A DNA stretch of 64,000 bases from Alteromonas sp. ALT199 (GCF_018619335.1 NZ_JAHHDX010000115.1:1-64000), one strand, 5' to 3'. Counted from the first letter of the stretch, positions 53,341 through 64,000 are shown. Numbers and translations are program-made. The notes: generated from the letters alone by a model not told the origin.

Positions 53341-54744
53341 ATGCAGTCACAAGACTATAAAAAACGATTAAAACTACAACTAATAATCATTTTATCCATT
53401 GCTGTTATGAGCTGTGGCGTGCCCTCGGTTCCCACTGCCCTTTCTTCATTATTGGAACGGGAAACCATCCGCGTAGGAACAGTCTATGGTGCAGGTACAT
53501 TCTATAACGGCGCAGAAGGGCCACAGGGTTTTGAGTTTGAATTGCTAGCTGGGTTCGCCGACTACCTTGGCGTCACTCTCGATTTGTATCCGTTTTACAG
53601 CTACGAAGTCATGTTGGAACAGTTAGAAGAAGGCAACTTGGACGTGGTAGCCACTGGCGATGCAGTGACACCTTCGCTAAAAAACCGTTTTACTTATGGT
53701 CCTGCCTATCAACACGTCAAACAGCAACTTGTATTTCAAGCTGGAACATCAAGGCCCAGGGACCTGTTAAAACTTGACTCCCCCATTATAACGGTTGCTG
53801 GGAGTAGCCAAGCTCACTTACTTTCTGATCTTTTGAGCGATTTAGGTGACGAAGCAACGGATACTGAAAAAGTAGTGATAAAGACCGAGCTCATTACCAC
53901 CGAAGACTCTGACTCTGAAGAACTGCTGCAACAAGTGGCTAATGGTGATATCGCTTATACAGTAGCCGACAGCAACCGTTTGGCTTTACAGCGCAGACGT
54001 TATCCAAACTTGGCTGTAGCGAAAACCCTTGACGAAAATATGCCGATGGCTTGGGCGCTTCCGCTACATCAAGACGATTCGGTTAAAGCTGCGCTTATTG
54101 AATATTTTGGTACCGTACATCAATCTGGCTGGTTTACGGTACTGGAGGATAAGTATTTCGGTCATATCCGCCAGTTCGATTATGTAGACAGCCGCGCATT
54201 TAACTACGCAGCTGAAACTGCGCTAGCCCAATACAAGCCGCTATTTCAACAATATGCAGGTGATCTAGACTGGCGACTGCTTGCGGCCATGAGCTATCAA
54301 GAGAGTCATTGGGATAGTAGTGCTGTATCAAGAACTGGGGTTCGCGGCCTAATGATGCTGACGCTGGATACAGCGAGTGACTGGGATGTGGATGATAGAA
54401 CTAATCCAGAGCAAAGTATTCGCGGCGGCTCCCGTTACTTTGCCAGTTTGCTAGGTCGCATACCCGCACGAATAAGCGAACCCGATAGAACCTGGATGGC
54501 GATGGCATCATATAATATCGGCATCGGGCATTTAGAAGATGCAAGGGTGCTCACCGAGCAGCAAGGAGGCAACCCAGATTTGTGGGTAGATGTGAAACGA
54601 CGATTGCCACAGTTAAGGCAAAAGAAGTATTACCGTACCACCCGCTATGGCTACGCTAGAGGCGATGAGGCTTTACAATACGTAGAAAATATTCGTCGCT
54701 ACTACGACAGCTTAGTCTGGTTAGATGAACAAGGAAAAATTTAA
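53341..54744 (+). CDS. mltF: Membrane-bound lytic murein transglycosylase MltF
   Basis: 467 residues. The N-terminal signal has a lipobox-like VMSC (C25). Residues about 42-275 form a solute-binding-protein-like domain (RVGTVYGAGTFYNGAEGPQGFEFELLAGFADYLGV), which senses muropeptides in MltF. Residues about 295-460 are the SLT domain, with catalytic E321 in YQESHWDSSAVSRTGVRGLMMLT. It cleaves peptidoglycan to 1,6-anhydro products. It is divergent from purL and followed by a terminator. Confidence 0.95.
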   Translation: MQSQDYKKRLKLQLIIILSIAVMSCGVPSVPTALSSLLERETIRVGTVYGAGTFYNGAEGPQGFEFELLAGFADYLGVTLDLYPFYSYEVMLEQLEEGNLDVVATGDAVTPSLKNRFTYGPAYQHVKQQLVFQAGTSRPRDLLKLDSPIITVAGSSQAHLLSDLLSDLGDEATDTEKVVIKTELITTEDSDSEELLQQVANGDIAYTVADSNRLALQRRRYPNLAVAKTLDENMPMAWALPLHQDDSVKAALIEYFGTVHQSGWFTVLEDKYFGHIRQFDYVDSRAFNYAAETALAQYKPLFQQYAGDLDWRLLAAMSYQESHWDSSAVSRTGVRGLMMLTLDTASDWDVDDRTNPEQSIRGGSRYFASLLGRIPARISEPDRTWMAMASYNIGIGHLEDARVLTEQQGGNPDLWVDVKRRLPQLRQKKYYRTTRYGYARGDEALQYVENIRRYYDSLVWLDEQGKI

Positions 54745-54809
54745 TCTTGTTGGTTTTACTAATCTATTGAAAACTGTCATTTTGATGTCATCTTTACCTT
54801 GTACCCTTT

Positions 54810-54841
54810 AAGCGAGTTAGTTTTTAATTAACTCGCTTTCT
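54810..54841 (+). terminator. Terminator after mltF
   Basis: A 10-bp perfect stem AAGCGAGTTA (54810-54819) / TAACTCGCTT (54829-54838) has a T-rich loop and a TTTC tail, 65 nt after the mltF stop. Confidence 0.8.
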
Positions 54842-54950
54842 CAGAACCTTAATTTTTCTAAAAGATTGTTAACTCTAAAAGAACTGTGCCTCTCGAATAA
54901 TAAGAGCTTAGTTCAAACGACAGAGCATTTTCCTAAACGGAAAAATGTGG

Positions 54951-54979
54951 TCACAACGAGGAAAATAGCCTCGATGTGA
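54951..54979 (+). promoter_or_regulatory. Hairpin in the leader of the 51-residue basic gene
   Basis: TCACA-A-CGAGG (54951-54961), loop AAAATAG, CCTCG-A-TGTGA (54969-54979): a 10-bp stem with a single A-A mismatch. It ends just before the AAAGGAG ribosome binding site (54981-54987) of the gene at 54993, so it could affect translation initiation. There is no T-run after it. Confidence 0.55.
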
Positions 54980-54992
54980 GAAAGGAGAATAA

Positions 54993-55148
54993 ATGAAAAA
55001 AAACCGCTTTATGAAAAAAGGAATAAAATTGAAAAACAACAACAGACGCAGACTAATGCTTAAGCGTTGCCATCAGAAAGTACTTCAACGTCGCAAACTA
55101 TTTGTAACAAGTGATATGTTCACTCAGTTGACCCGTAAGCCTAGCTAA
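54993..55148 (+). CDS. Small highly basic protein, unknown (51 residues)
   Basis: 51 codons with a strong AAAGGAG 5-6 nt before the ATG. The product is extremely basic (about 18 Lys/Arg): MKKNRFMKKGIKLKNNNRRR, then KRCHQKVLQRRKLFVTSDMFTQLTRKPS. It has no membrane segment or signal. Size and charge suggest an RNA- or ribosome-associated small protein, but I recognise no family. It has a structured leader and lies between mltF and the convergent tadA. Confidence 0.6.
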   Translation: MKKNRFMKKGIKLKNNNRRRLMLKRCHQKVLQRRKLFVTSDMFTQLTRKPS

Positions 55149-55279
55149 AATACTTTTAAGCTGGTCGCTTAAGAGATAGAGGTCTATTAATTGAGATCGC
55201 TTAGTTGAACTAACCAGCTCAACAAACCAAACAGGCGAATAACACTAATAAACACATCTTCAAGCCAAAGAAATAAAAA

Positions 55280-56318
<1,039 letters not shown>

Positions 56319-56552
56319 GTGAATATGACCGCGATTGCAATAGTAGCCATTTGTGCTTGGGCGTTAGTTACCATCATCGACAGTGCAAAAGACAAAAGCA
56401 AAAAGAAACTCAGTAACAAAGAGACTGAAGCTTATAAAAAAGAAATTGCAGACTTAAAAGAACGCGTATCTGTACTTGAAAAAATTGTTACTGATGAGCG
56501 CTACGACCTAAAAAAGCAGTTTGCCGATTTAGAGAAAGACCGCGTCGCTTAA
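56319..56552 (+). CDS. Small membrane protein with coiled coil, PspB-like
   Basis: 77 residues from the GTG at 56319, chosen because GAGGG lies 9-10 nt upstream; a GTG at 56304 and an ATG at 56325 are alternatives. One N-terminal membrane helix (about 3-20; TAIAIVAICAWALVTII) is followed by a Lys-rich segment and a coiled coil ending RVSVLEKIVTDERYDLKKQFADLEKDR. This layout and the RVSVLEKIVTDE stretch resemble phage-shock protein B (RIQALESILDAE in E. coli). No pspA or pspC is adjacent, so the PspB role is only a guess. It converges on the antiporter gene. Confidence 0.65.
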   Translation: MNMTAIAIVAICAWALVTIIDSAKDKSKKKLSNKETEAYKKEIADLKERVSVLEKIVTDERYDLKKQFADLEKDRVA

Positions 56553-56574
56553 GTTCAGTTAAATAAAGTATTCT

Positions 56575-56612
56575 GCCAGCGCAATCAACCTCACGGAATA
56601 GTGCGCGCTGGC
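56575..56612. terminator. Possible bidirectional terminator
   Basis: An 8-bp inverted repeat GCCAGCGC (56575-56582) / GCGCTGGC (56605-56612) with a 22-nt loop lies between two convergent genes. T-runs are weak on both sides. Confidence 0.4.
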
Positions 56613-56619
56613 TACTAAA

Positions 56620-58587
56620 TTAATTGCCTTCCAAGAGTTTGCGTTCCGCCCGCTCTACCCGTCGGGGTTTACCTGCAATCACCAGTACATCGTGAGCCTG
56701 TAAAATAGCGTTTTTGTCGGGGTCTTTAACTTCATTACCGTCGCGTCTCAAACCTTTAATGGCAACACGCATTCTTGTGAAATCAATATCTTTTATGGCT
56801 TTACCAATGCAAGATGCGTGTTCAGACAACACAACAGCATGGATAAACTCAAGCTTGTCTTCCGTGCCATAGGTGATCTCTGTTGTTTCACCTGGATAAA
56901 AACCGTGCATATGATCATAGCGCCCTTTTCTCTCAGCCCGCACCCGCTTCAAAATGCGTGACATGGGCACGCCAGCGTAATGTAGCACCTGCGAGACCAA
57001 CATTAAGCTGCCCTCTTGTAATTCGGGCACCACTTGGTTTGCGCCCGCGCTGTAAAGGCTTTCGAGTTGGTAGTCGCGTTTGGTGCGAACCATGACATCT
57101 GTAGTACTCGTTATGCTTCGGGTCTGCGTAATCACTTGTTTGGCTTTATCGACTTGATCAAACGTTACAAGTACAAGTTTTGCACTTTCCACGTTAGCAT
57201 TAAGCAAAATATCTTTTTGACTGGCATCGCCAAAGATCACCGGCTCTCCCGCGTTACGGCTTTCGTGCACTCTGACAGGGTCCATATCTATAGCAACAAA
57301 ATGAATACCTTCCATCTTCAACATGCGCGCTACCGACTGCCCAACACGACCAAACCCACAAATAATGACATGGTTAGTCAGTGGCTCTGTATTGCCATAG
57401 CTAGCGTTATCATCAAATGAGACATCATTATTAACAATACGTTTTGCGATAGTCACGCTGTTGTTCATAAGCCATGGCGTTAGCGCCATACTTATTACTC
57501 CCATGCATACAATCAACGATGATTGTTCGGAGGTTAATACACCGTGTGTTGTGGCAAGCGCCGCGATTACGAAGCTAAATTCTCCAATTTGACAAAGTTT
57601 CACACCCGCGGACCAGCCATCAATGGCGTCAGTTTTAACTAAAAGGGACGCCATTCTTACCAAGATAACTTTAACTATCATTAGCGCAAAAACACCAAAT
57701 ACAATTTCAAACAAGCTGTTCCAGAGCACGGTAAGTTCCAACTGCATGCCAACGGTCACAAAGAACAAACCCATTAAAATATCGCGAAATGGGCGTATAT
57801 CGGCTTCAAGTTGATATTTGTATTGGCTTTCACCCAACATCATACCCGCCAAGAACGCACCTAACGCCATTGAAAGCCCAAAATAGTAGGTAAGACCACC
57901 AGCTAGCAAAGCAATCAATATGGTGGTCAATACAAATAGCTCATCGGTTCTTGTTCTCGCGACTTCCCTAAACACCCAAGGAAGTAACCACTTACCCACT
58001 GACATTAAAAATGCAATGACGAATACGCCTTTAAGTAGCGCCTCCCCCAGAGCAAGAGCAATACTCACCTCGCCAGTTTGCGCGAGTAAGGGAATGGCGA
58101 TGAGAAAAGGGACTACAGCTAAGTCCTGAAAGAGCAAGATACTGACAGCGAGTTGTGTTCGCCGATTGTTAAGAATACCCATTTCGGTAGCTTGCTTTAT
58201 AACGATGGCGGTAGAACTTAGCGCCAGCGTACCGCCAATAATAATAGATGCACTAATTGGAATCCCCAAGAAAAACGGTACGCAGGTAAAAACAGCTGTA
58301 GTAAAAAGCATTTGCCCTAGCCCCACGCCAAACACCAAAGAGCGCATAGCCAGTAATTTGGGAAGGGAGAATTCTAGCCCTAGGGAAAAAAGCAGAAAAA
58401 CTATACCCACTTCGGCCAACAAGTGCATTTCTTCGGGGTGAGCAAACACGGAGAGTAGTTGTGGCCCTGCAAGCACGCCAGCGAATAGATAAGCAAGAAT
58501 AGGTGGGAGATGAATGCGTTTAAATAATGCGACCGCGCAGACCGATATAAACATCAGTATTACGATATTTAAAAAACTCGTCCCCAC
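56620..58587 (-). CDS. CPA2 cation/proton antiporter (KefB/KefC-like)
   Basis: 655 residues. The first 385 or so form an Na+/H+ exchanger domain of about 12 helices, with LALSSTAIVIKQ (121-132) and FQDLAVVP (153-160; D155 is the conserved ion-pathway acid). From residue 405 there is an RCK/TrkA-N domain with a Rossmann motif (NHVIICGFGRVGQS), and from about 570 a TrkA-C domain (IGKAIKDIDFTRMRVAIKGLRRDG). The family exports K+ or Na+ for H+. The exact ion and ligand (glutathione adducts for KefB/C) cannot be told. The gene is monocistronic and divergent from the GGDEF gene. Confidence 0.93.
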   Translation of the reverse strand: MGTSFLNIVILMFISVCAVALFKRIHLPPILAYLFAGVLAGPQLLSVFAHPEEMHLLAEVGIVFLLFSLGLEFSLPKLLAMRSLVFGVGLGQMLFTTAVFTCVPFFLGIPISASIIIGGTLALSSTAIVIKQATEMGILNNRRTQLAVSILLFQDLAVVPFLIAIPLLAQTGEVSIALALGEALLKGVFVIAFLMSVGKWLLPWVFREVARTRTDELFVLTTILIALLAGGLTYYFGLSMALGAFLAGMMLGESQYKYQLEADIRPFRDILMGLFFVTVGMQLELTVLWNSLFEIVFGVFALMIVKVILVRMASLLVKTDAIDGWSAGVKLCQIGEFSFVIAALATTHGVLTSEQSSLIVCMGVISMALTPWLMNNSVTIAKRIVNNDVSFDDNASYGNTEPLTNHVIICGFGRVGQSVARMLKMEGIHFVAIDMDPVRVHESRNAGEPVIFGDASQKDILLNANVESAKLVLVTFDQVDKAKQVITQTRSITSTTDVMVRTKRDYQLESLYSAGANQVVPELQEGSLMLVSQVLHYAGVPMSRILKRVRAERKGRYDHMHGFYPGETTEITYGTEDKLEFIHAVVLSEHASCIGKAIKDIDFTRMRVAIKGLRRDGNEVKDPDKNAILQAHDVLVIAGKPRRVERAERKLLEGN

Positions 58588-58849
58588 AAAACCTCCTAGA
58601 GTAACATCTACTTCCGTTTGTAAAAGAAGCGCTATAATTTACGCAACCTTACACATTAGACTAAAGACTAGCACCACTAATGTGCTGTTGGCATCTAGCT
58701 TGCAAAACCCCTATGTAAATGCAGATCCGGCAAGTTTTGCCGCTGTGATCGTCATAATTGTCGCGATAACGCGAATGTGGCCACAGAAACGTCAGGGCTT
58801 TGACACTTGTTTCTTTGCATACCAACGTATTTTGTATAAGGGCACTACT

Positions 58850-59749
58850 GTGGATTTTTTAACGTCAGTCTACGATAGCACACAACATAGCAATTTTTAT
58901 CCTGCTGAGAGCACAGGTAAATCGCTTTCTTTCAGTGAATTATCATGCTTTGTTACACAAATTCTATCTACGCTTGAGCTTCAAGAGCTAGGTGGCGTGT
59001 ACTTTCAGCAGCTTAACACCTTGTTACCTGTCGTCGGATTTAGTCTTTCCGATTTCGATTCGCGTTGGGTTTACGGTAATGCAAAGATATCGTCAACACA
59101 GATTGATTTACCACTTCAAGGTGAAAACGCTGTTAACGGCGAGCAAGCCCATGTCTACTATTACATTAGTTCACCCTTATCGCTATCGCAACGTGAGAGC
59201 CTATTCCAACTTCATGATTTATTTGGAAAACAAGTAAAGCACGCTCTCTCATTTATGCGTATGCAGCAGATGGCAACCAAAGATGTGTTAACTAACTTGG
59301 GTAACCGCGCGGGATTCGAGCAGTCTATGACAAGACAGTTGGGGTGGGCGCAGCGGCACGATGAACCATTTGCACTTTTGGTCATCGACTTGGACAACTT
59401 CAAATATGTGAATGATAATTTTGGTCATGGCGAAGGTGACAAGGTGCTCGTCCATGTTGCATCGCACTTATCTAACGTTCTGCGCGATGAAGACGAAGCA
59501 TTTCGCTATGGCGGCGATGAGTTTTGTTGTTTGCTAGATTGTCAATCGCAACAGCAGCTAGCTTGTGCTGCCCAACGTATTCAGATGAGTATAAATAGTT
59601 CGAACTACTTACGTCGACTAGGCGTATCTACAAGCCTTGGTGGCACTATTCACCGAGAAGGTGACAGTATTAGTAGTTTGTTTAACCGTGCTGATAACGC
59701 GCTATACCAAGTGAAGAATTCAGGCAAAAATAGCTATCACGCGGCCTAA
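58850..59749 (+). CDS. Diguanylate cyclase (GGDEF protein)
   Basis: 299 residues from the GTG at 58850, chosen because AAGGG lies about 8 nt upstream; an in-frame ATG at 58514 would overlap the divergent antiporter start and add an implausible leader. Residues 1 to about 160 are an uncharacterised sensory region without membrane helices. The GGDEF domain (about 165-297) has the intact motif GGDEF (221-225) and an inhibitory I-site RDED (212-215) five residues before it. It should make c-di-GMP in the cytoplasm with product feedback, and could feed the LapD receptor encoded 35 kb away. It converges on tilS. Confidence 0.88.
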   Translation: MDFLTSVYDSTQHSNFYPAESTGKSLSFSELSCFVTQILSTLELQELGGVYFQQLNTLLPVVGFSLSDFDSRWVYGNAKISSTQIDLPLQGENAVNGEQAHVYYYISSPLSLSQRESLFQLHDLFGKQVKHALSFMRMQQMATKDVLTNLGNRAGFEQSMTRQLGWAQRHDEPFALLVIDLDNFKYVNDNFGHGEGDKVLVHVASHLSNVLRDEDEAFRYGGDEFCCLLDCQSQQQLACAAQRIQMSINSSNYLRRLGVSTSLGGTIHREGDSISSLFNRADNALYQVKNSGKNSYHAA

Positions 59750-59774
59750 TTAATATCTAACGCCTATTTCGACT

Positions 59775-59801
59775 AATAGCGGCAATTCCATGCCGCTTAT
59801 T
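59775..59801. terminator. Hairpin between GGDEF gene and tilS
   Basis: AGCGGCA (59778-59784) / TGCCGCT (59791-59797) with a 6-nt loop fills the 47-bp gap between two convergent stops and touches the tilS stop codon. It has no long T-run, so it is a moderate bidirectional terminator candidate. Confidence 0.5.
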
Positions 59802-61122
59802 CAGTGTTAAACGTTAAACTGATGCAAGACACTTTCGGTTGCAAGTAAATAACCTGACCATCAATAATGGTAGCAATAGGCTGCTCGTTTAAGAAAATAG
59901 TGGGTACGCCGTTTCTCTCCCATCGCGGCACGCGCCATACCTTAAACCATTCTTTCAATAGCTTAGACACATTTGCGTTTTCAGGTTTTACCCGTAAATT
60001 ACGGTCATTCGTCTGCAAGTAAACCGTATCATCATTTTTTTCTTCAGACCTTACGACCCTAATATGGCCATGCAACCAAGGAAGAGGTATATCTCGTCCT
60101 AACGACAACTTAAGTCTTTGTGGTATTTCATGGATGCTATTCACAACCCAGTAAAGGTCGTGGTCAAATCGTATAACCCTTCCCCACTTAAACGTTACTT
60201 CTGGGGTGGCGTCGTGTTTTGCCCCCAACATTGCAAGTATTTGGTCTGCCTGCGCTTTTGAGGGGGCAAGCTGCCCCCGTTCTTTAAACCAGGCACGAAT
60301 TACCATTGCCTGCCAAGGGAGTGATAAAGCAGCAAGCTTTTGACCATCAAGCCTGAAGTCAGTGCGTTTACAATCTTTTAAGTATTGCTTTGCCGATTCA
60401 CTGACTAACTCACTTTGCTCAGCACAAAGCTCTGCACTTCGACCCACTGTTTTAGTTAATTTAGGCCAGCGCGCCAGCAAGTGAGGAATAATTTCGTTTC
60501 GTAGAAAATTCCTGTCAAAGCTGTTTTGCTGGTTAGATTCATCCTCGACCCACTGCAGCATTTCCTCTTCAGCAAATGCGACAATATCCGCTTTTTCGAG
60601 CGCTAACATAGGCCGCATTACAAGGGTTTCACTGCGAAACTGCACTTCCCCCATTCCTGCCAGGCCTTGCGGGCCTGCTCCGCGCTTTAATTGCAATAGT
60701 ACAGTTTCAAGCTGATCTTCAGCGTGCTGACCTAACAACAAAGCACCACCAATATCCGCGCATACATCTAAAAGAGCGTTATAGCGTACCTTGCGCGCTT
60801 CAGCTTCTAAGCTTTTACGAGAACTGGTATCTACCTCTACTCGGTATTGATGAAATTCAACATCTTCAAGTCGGCACTGCAATTCACAATGACGGGCCCA
60901 CTCATCGGCATTTTCGCTTAAGCCGTGGTGAACATGGACAGCGTGAACAGGAGCATTATATAGCTCTCGAAATGCAATAACGGCTTGAAGTAGTACCGTC
61001 GAATCCACACCACCGCTGTAGGCAACCACAAGAGGCGATTGAAGCGGTCGTTTTACACCAGTAAGTGACGTAACGATACGATTGACGATGTGTTCAATAA
61101 TTGGAGGTTGTAGAGGGGTCAC
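59797..61122 (-). CDS. tilS: tRNA(Ile)-lysidine synthase TilS
   Basis: 441 residues. The PP-loop ATP motif SGGVDS (36-41) is followed by AVHVHHGLSENADEWARHCE and LLLGQHAEDQLETVLLQLKRGAGPQGLAGM. A C-terminal TilS region (LRVKPENANVSKLLKEWFKVWRVPRWERNGVPTIF) completes the protein. TilS attaches lysine to C34 of the tRNA-Ile that reads AUA. It follows accA after a gap of about 235 bp, in the dnaE-accA-tilS order usual in gammaproteobacteria. Confidence 0.95.
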   Translation of the reverse strand: MTPLQPPIIEHIVNRIVTSLTGVKRPLQSPLVVAYSGGVDSTVLLQAVIAFRELYNAPVHAVHVHHGLSENADEWARHCELQCRLEDVEFHQYRVEVDTSSRKSLEAEARKVRYNALLDVCADIGGALLLGQHAEDQLETVLLQLKRGAGPQGLAGMGEVQFRSETLVMRPMLALEKADIVAFAEEEMLQWVEDESNQQNSFDRNFLRNEIIPHLLARWPKLTKTVGRSAELCAEQSELVSESAKQYLKDCKRTDFRLDGQKLAALSLPWQAMVIRAWFKERGQLAPSKAQADQILAMLGAKHDATPEVTFKWGRVIRFDHDLYWVVNSIHEIPQRLKLSLGRDIPLPWLHGHIRVVRSEEKNDDTVYLQTNDRNLRVKPENANVSKLLKEWFKVWRVPRWERNGVPTIFLNEQPIATIIDGQVIYLQPKVSCISLTFNTE

Positions 61123-61192
61123 AGACCGATAATACCTTACTGTTCTATTTCTTTGTTTTAGCTTTGTATATGTCTAAATTCTAGCTTTCTAA

Positions 61193-61232
61193 TAACGAAA
61201 AAGGGGTGGATACCTATGGTAAACAACCCCTT
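61193..61232 (-). terminator. Possible terminator after accA
   Basis: AAGGGGT (61201-61207) pairs with ACCCCTT (61226-61232) across an 18-nt loop; the minus strand continues TTTCGTTATT. It sits between the accA stop and tilS. Confidence 0.5.
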
Positions 61233-61358
61233 AATTTTATACGAACCAACATGAACTAAGCCACGACTTGCTAGATTTTATATGAAGCGTCTAAGCTCAT
61301 AGAACGCCGCTCCACAAAGTCACTAATTGTTCTTTGGTGCAAGCTTTTTTAATAGAAA

Positions 61359-62315
61359 TTAGCAATAACCGAACGACATTAATCGCTCGTAACGCTCTTC
61401 CATCAGCTTAGTTTTATCAAGCTCTTTAAGCTGATTAAGCTGCTGCTTTATTACCGCTTTAAGATTGGCGGCCATACCATTGTGGTCGCGGTGAGCGCCA
61501 CCTAATGGCTCTTCAACAATACTGTTAATCAGACCGAGCTCTTTAATCTGTGGAGCACTTACGCCCATAGCTTCAGCAGCTAATGGCGCTTTTTCTGCAC
61601 TTTTCCACAAAATAGAGGCGCAACCTTCTGGTGAAATAACCGAGTACGTGGAATATTGAAGCATGTTCACGCGATCGCCAACACCAATTGCCAGTGCACC
61701 ACCTGAACCACCTTCACCAATTACCGTGCATACGATAGGAACAGTCAGCTCAGCCATTTCGAACAAGTTTTTCGCAATGGCTTCACTTTGACCGCGCTCT
61801 TCAGCGCCCACACCTGGGTATGCCCCAGGCGTGTCGATAAAGGTGATAATAGGCATGTTAAAGCGCTCAGCCATCTTCATAAGGCGTAAGGCTTTACGGT
61901 AACCTTCGGGCTTAGGCATTCCGAAGTTACGCTTAATTTTTTCGTTAGTATCACGGCCTTTTTGATGACCAATAATCATTACGGGCTGGTCATCTAACAT
62001 TGCTGGGCCACCAACAATCGCTTTATCGTCTGCAAACGCACGGTCACCAGCAAGCTCGTCGAATTCCGTAAAAATACGAGGAATGTAATCTAGCGTATAT
62101 GGACGCATTGGGTGGCGTGCCAGTTGTGAAACTTGCCACGCGCCCAGATCAGAAAATATCTTTTTGGTTAGCTCTGCGCTTTTACCGCGAAGCTTATTGA
62201 TTTCTTCTTCAATACCAACGTCAAACTCGCCACCTTGATTCACCAACCTAAGCTCTTCAATTTTTGCTTCTAGTTCGGCTATTGGCTGTTCAAAGTCCAA
62301 AAACTGTATACTCAT
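61359..62315 (-). CDS. accA: Acetyl-CoA carboxylase carboxyltransferase subunit alpha AccA
   Basis: 318 residues, one fewer than E. coli AccA. The start [59 protein letters not shown], and the glycine-rich [21 protein letters not shown] are diagnostic. It transfers the carboxyl group from biotin to acetyl-CoA as an alpha2-beta2 complex with AccD, the first step of fatty-acid synthesis. It follows dnaE after 68 bp. Confidence 0.98.
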   Translation of the reverse strand: MSIQFLDFEQPIAELEAKIEELRLVNQGGEFDVGIEEEINKLRGKSAELTKKIFSDLGAWQVSQLARHPMRPYTLDYIPRIFTEFDELAGDRAFADDKAIVGGPAMLDDQPVMIIGHQKGRDTNEKIKRNFGMPKPEGYRKALRLMKMAERFNMPIITFIDTPGAYPGVGAEERGQSEAIAKNLFEMAELTVPIVCTVIGEGGSGGALAIGVGDRVNMLQYSTYSVISPEGCASILWKSAEKAPLAAEAMGVSAPQIKELGLINSIVEEPLGGAHRDHNGMAANLKAVIKQQLNQLKELDKTKLMEERYERLMSFGYC

Positions 62316-62383
62316 TTCATGTCCTATTCGTACTACGCTCGTCTATACAAACGCGAGATGTCCAATCTATCGAACTCTTACCT

Positions 62384-64000
62384 TTAATGGTAGAGAATTG
62401 AAACGGCTTTGTCTCCCAAACATTGTTTGAGATCGTGTAAAAGTTGATCTTCAGGGGTAACATACCATCTTGCACCACACGCTAGCGTTACTTCTGCGTC
62501 TGGATGGGTTACCGCTAACTGAACAGGACAACTTCCACCGTTAAATGCCTGCAGGATAGATTGCATCTGACTCATTTTCTTCGGTTCAAGCATCTGGGTA
62601 TCAATATTAAGTGCCAGTGCTCTCGCGTTTTTCTCTCGTGCCTGAACAATGTCCATTACATCACGGGCGGTGATTGTATTGCCCCCAGAGAAATCATCAA
62701 AGCTGACCTGTCCCTTTATAAGCAATATTCTGTCAGTTTCTAACACACTTTCGAACTGTTCGTACATATCAGGGAAGAAACGCACGTCTATTCTTGCACT
62801 CTTATCGTCTAGTGTCACTATTGCCCAGCGACGTCCCCGTTTGTTGGTCATTACTCGAACGCCAAGCACTAATCCTACTGCACTAGCCATTTGGTCTTTG
62901 TTCGTTGGTCTTAAATCAACTAAACGACCGTCAGTATAATAACGCAGTTCTTCAGCGTACTGATTAATGGGGTGCCCCGTTAAGTAAAGACCTAAGGTAT
63001 CTTTCTCTCCTTCCAACCACACTTTTTCTGGCCATTCTGGGACATCGGCAAAAGCTTGCTGTACCTCTTCTGGCTCTGTGGTTAAAAGTCCAAACATGTC
63101 TGACTGACCAAAAGATTCTGCCTTAGCGTGCTGCCCTGCTGCGGCAAGAGCCTCAGGTAGGCTTGCCATTAAGCTTGCGCGATGCGGACCTAAGTTGTCC
63201 ATTGCCCCCGCTAACACCAGCTTCTCTAGCACTCGCTTATTTACGCGTTTAATGTCTATCTTGGCGCAGAAATCAAAAAGATCTTTAAATGCCCCTTGGG
63301 TTTCCCGCGCTTCAATAATCGCTTCAATCGGGCCTTCGCCTACCCCTTTAATTGCACCGATACCATAAACAATGCGACCTTCACTATCGACGGTAAACTT
63401 GTATTTACCCGCATTCAAATCTGGCGGCAGTATTTCAATGCCCATGCGCTCACATTCATCGACAAGCGTCACAATTTTATCGGTGTTATCCATATCCGCC
63501 GACATTACCGCAGCCATGAATTCCGCAGGATAATGTACTTTCAGCCAAAGGGTTTGGTAAGACACCAAGGCATATGCTGCCGAGTGAGATTTGTTAAACC
63601 CGTAACCCGCGAATTTTTCTACCAAGTCGAAGATTTTCATTGCTAGGTCTGGGTCAATATTATTGCCCTTCGCACCTTCAGCGAACGTACCGCGCTGTTT
63701 GGCCATTTCTTCAGGCTTTTTCTTACCCATTGCTCGGCGAAGCAAGTCGGCGCCACCCAGCGAGTACCCCGCCATTTCCTGGGCAATCTGCATTACCTGT
63801 TCCTGATACAAGATAATGCCGTAGGTAGGCTCTAATATTTCTTGAAGACACTCGTGTTGATAGTCTGCATCGGGGTAAGAGATTTCTTCTCGTCCGTGCT
63901 TACGGTCAATAAAGTTATCTACCATGCCCGATTGCAGTGGGCCCGGGCGGAATAGTGCAACCAATGCGATGATGTCTTCAAAGCAGTCTGGCTTAAGGCG
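62384..64000 (-). CDS. dnaE: DNA polymerase III subunit alpha DnaE, C-terminal part (partial)
   Basis: 539 codons are visible; the frame is open to the right edge, so the N-terminal PHP and most of the polymerase domain lie outside. Visible are [69 protein letters not shown], and the finger region [35 protein letters not shown]. The helix-hairpin-helix region and the OB-fold ([41 protein letters not shown]) follow. It is the replicative polymerase, in its usual place upstream of accA. Confidence 0.98.
   Translation of the reverse strand, partial: RLKPDCFEDIIALVALFRPGPLQSGMVDNFIDRKHGREEISYPDADYQHECLQEILEPTYGIILYQEQVMQIAQEMAGYSLGGADLLRRAMGKKKPEEMAKQRGTFAEGAKGNNIDPDLAMKIFDLVEKFAGYGFNKSHSAAYALVSYQTLWLKVHYPAEFMAAVMSADMDNTDKIVTLVDECERMGIEILPPDLNAGKYKFTVDSEGRIVYGIGAIKGVGEGPIEAIIEARETQGAFKDLFDFCAKIDIKRVNKRVLEKLVLAGAMDNLGPHRASLMASLPEALAAAGQHAKAESFGQSDMFGLLTTEPEEVQQAFADVPEWPEKVWLEGEKDTLGLYLTGHPINQYAEELRYYTDGRLVDLRPTNKDQMASAVGLVLGVRVMTNKRGRRWAIVTLDDKSARIDVRFFPDMYEQFESVLETDRILLIKGQVSFDDFSGGNTITARDVMDIVQAREKNARALALNIDTQMLEPKKMSQMQSILQAFNGGSCPVQLAVTHPDAEVTLACGARWYVTPEDQLLHDLKQCLGDKAVSILYH

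Noticed and set aside
58514..58849. Upstream ATG extending the GGDEF protein to 411 residues
   Set aside because: It overlaps the divergent antiporter start, the added residues look non-coding, and GTG 58850 has a ribosome binding site.

Overview
The window looks like chromosomal DNA of a marine gammaproteobacterium close to Alteromonas. The support is moderate GC content, the flagellar gene order flgN-flgM-flgA / cheV-cheR-flgBCDEFGHIJKL, an H-ring/LPP20-type pair (flgT, flgP), a LapD/LapG adhesin system, and housekeeping blocks in typical order (purL / mltF / tadA and dnaE-accA-tilS). No insertion sequence, prophage, rRNA or CRISPR array was seen.

Layout. Positions 1-3200 hold two tandem short flagellin genes on the minus strand, each with its own terminator and a sigma-28-type promoter. 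Positions 3228-4205 hold an unassigned beta-propeller-like gene on the plus strand behind a good sigma-28 promoter. Positions 4211-17106 are the minus-strand rod/hook operons (cheV, cheR, flgB-flgL), with sigma-54 (-24/-12) promoters before flgB and flgF and a terminator after flgE. Positions 17379-21095 carry flgA, flgM (sigma-28 promoter), flgN, flgP and flgT (sigma-54-like promoter).

Positions 21263-47441 are a complete Lap-type adhesion module. It comprises the periplasmic protease LapG, the degenerate GGDEF/EAL receptor LapD, a LuxR-type regulator, a type I secretion system (LapC adaptor, LapB ABC transporter, and a LapE-like TolC protein fused to an OmpA domain), and a giant Ig-repeat adhesin of about 5750 residues. 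The adhesin frame is broken by an apparent one-base deletion at 32760/32761. Its N terminus keeps a TAAG site suited to LapG; its C terminus has BapA-type modules and no visible RTX repeats. Flagellar and adhesin genes therefore lie side by side, and LapD would hold or release the adhesin according to c-di-GMP.

Positions 47442-64000 hold a tRNA-Arg(CCU), smrA, three short genes of 41, 46 and 51 codons, purL, mltF, tadA, a PspB-like membrane protein, a CPA2 cation/proton antiporter, an intact GGDEF protein, tilS, accA and the 3' part of dnaE, which runs off the right edge.

All calls come from reading the sequence; no database search was run. Family names rest on recognised motifs, length and gene order.
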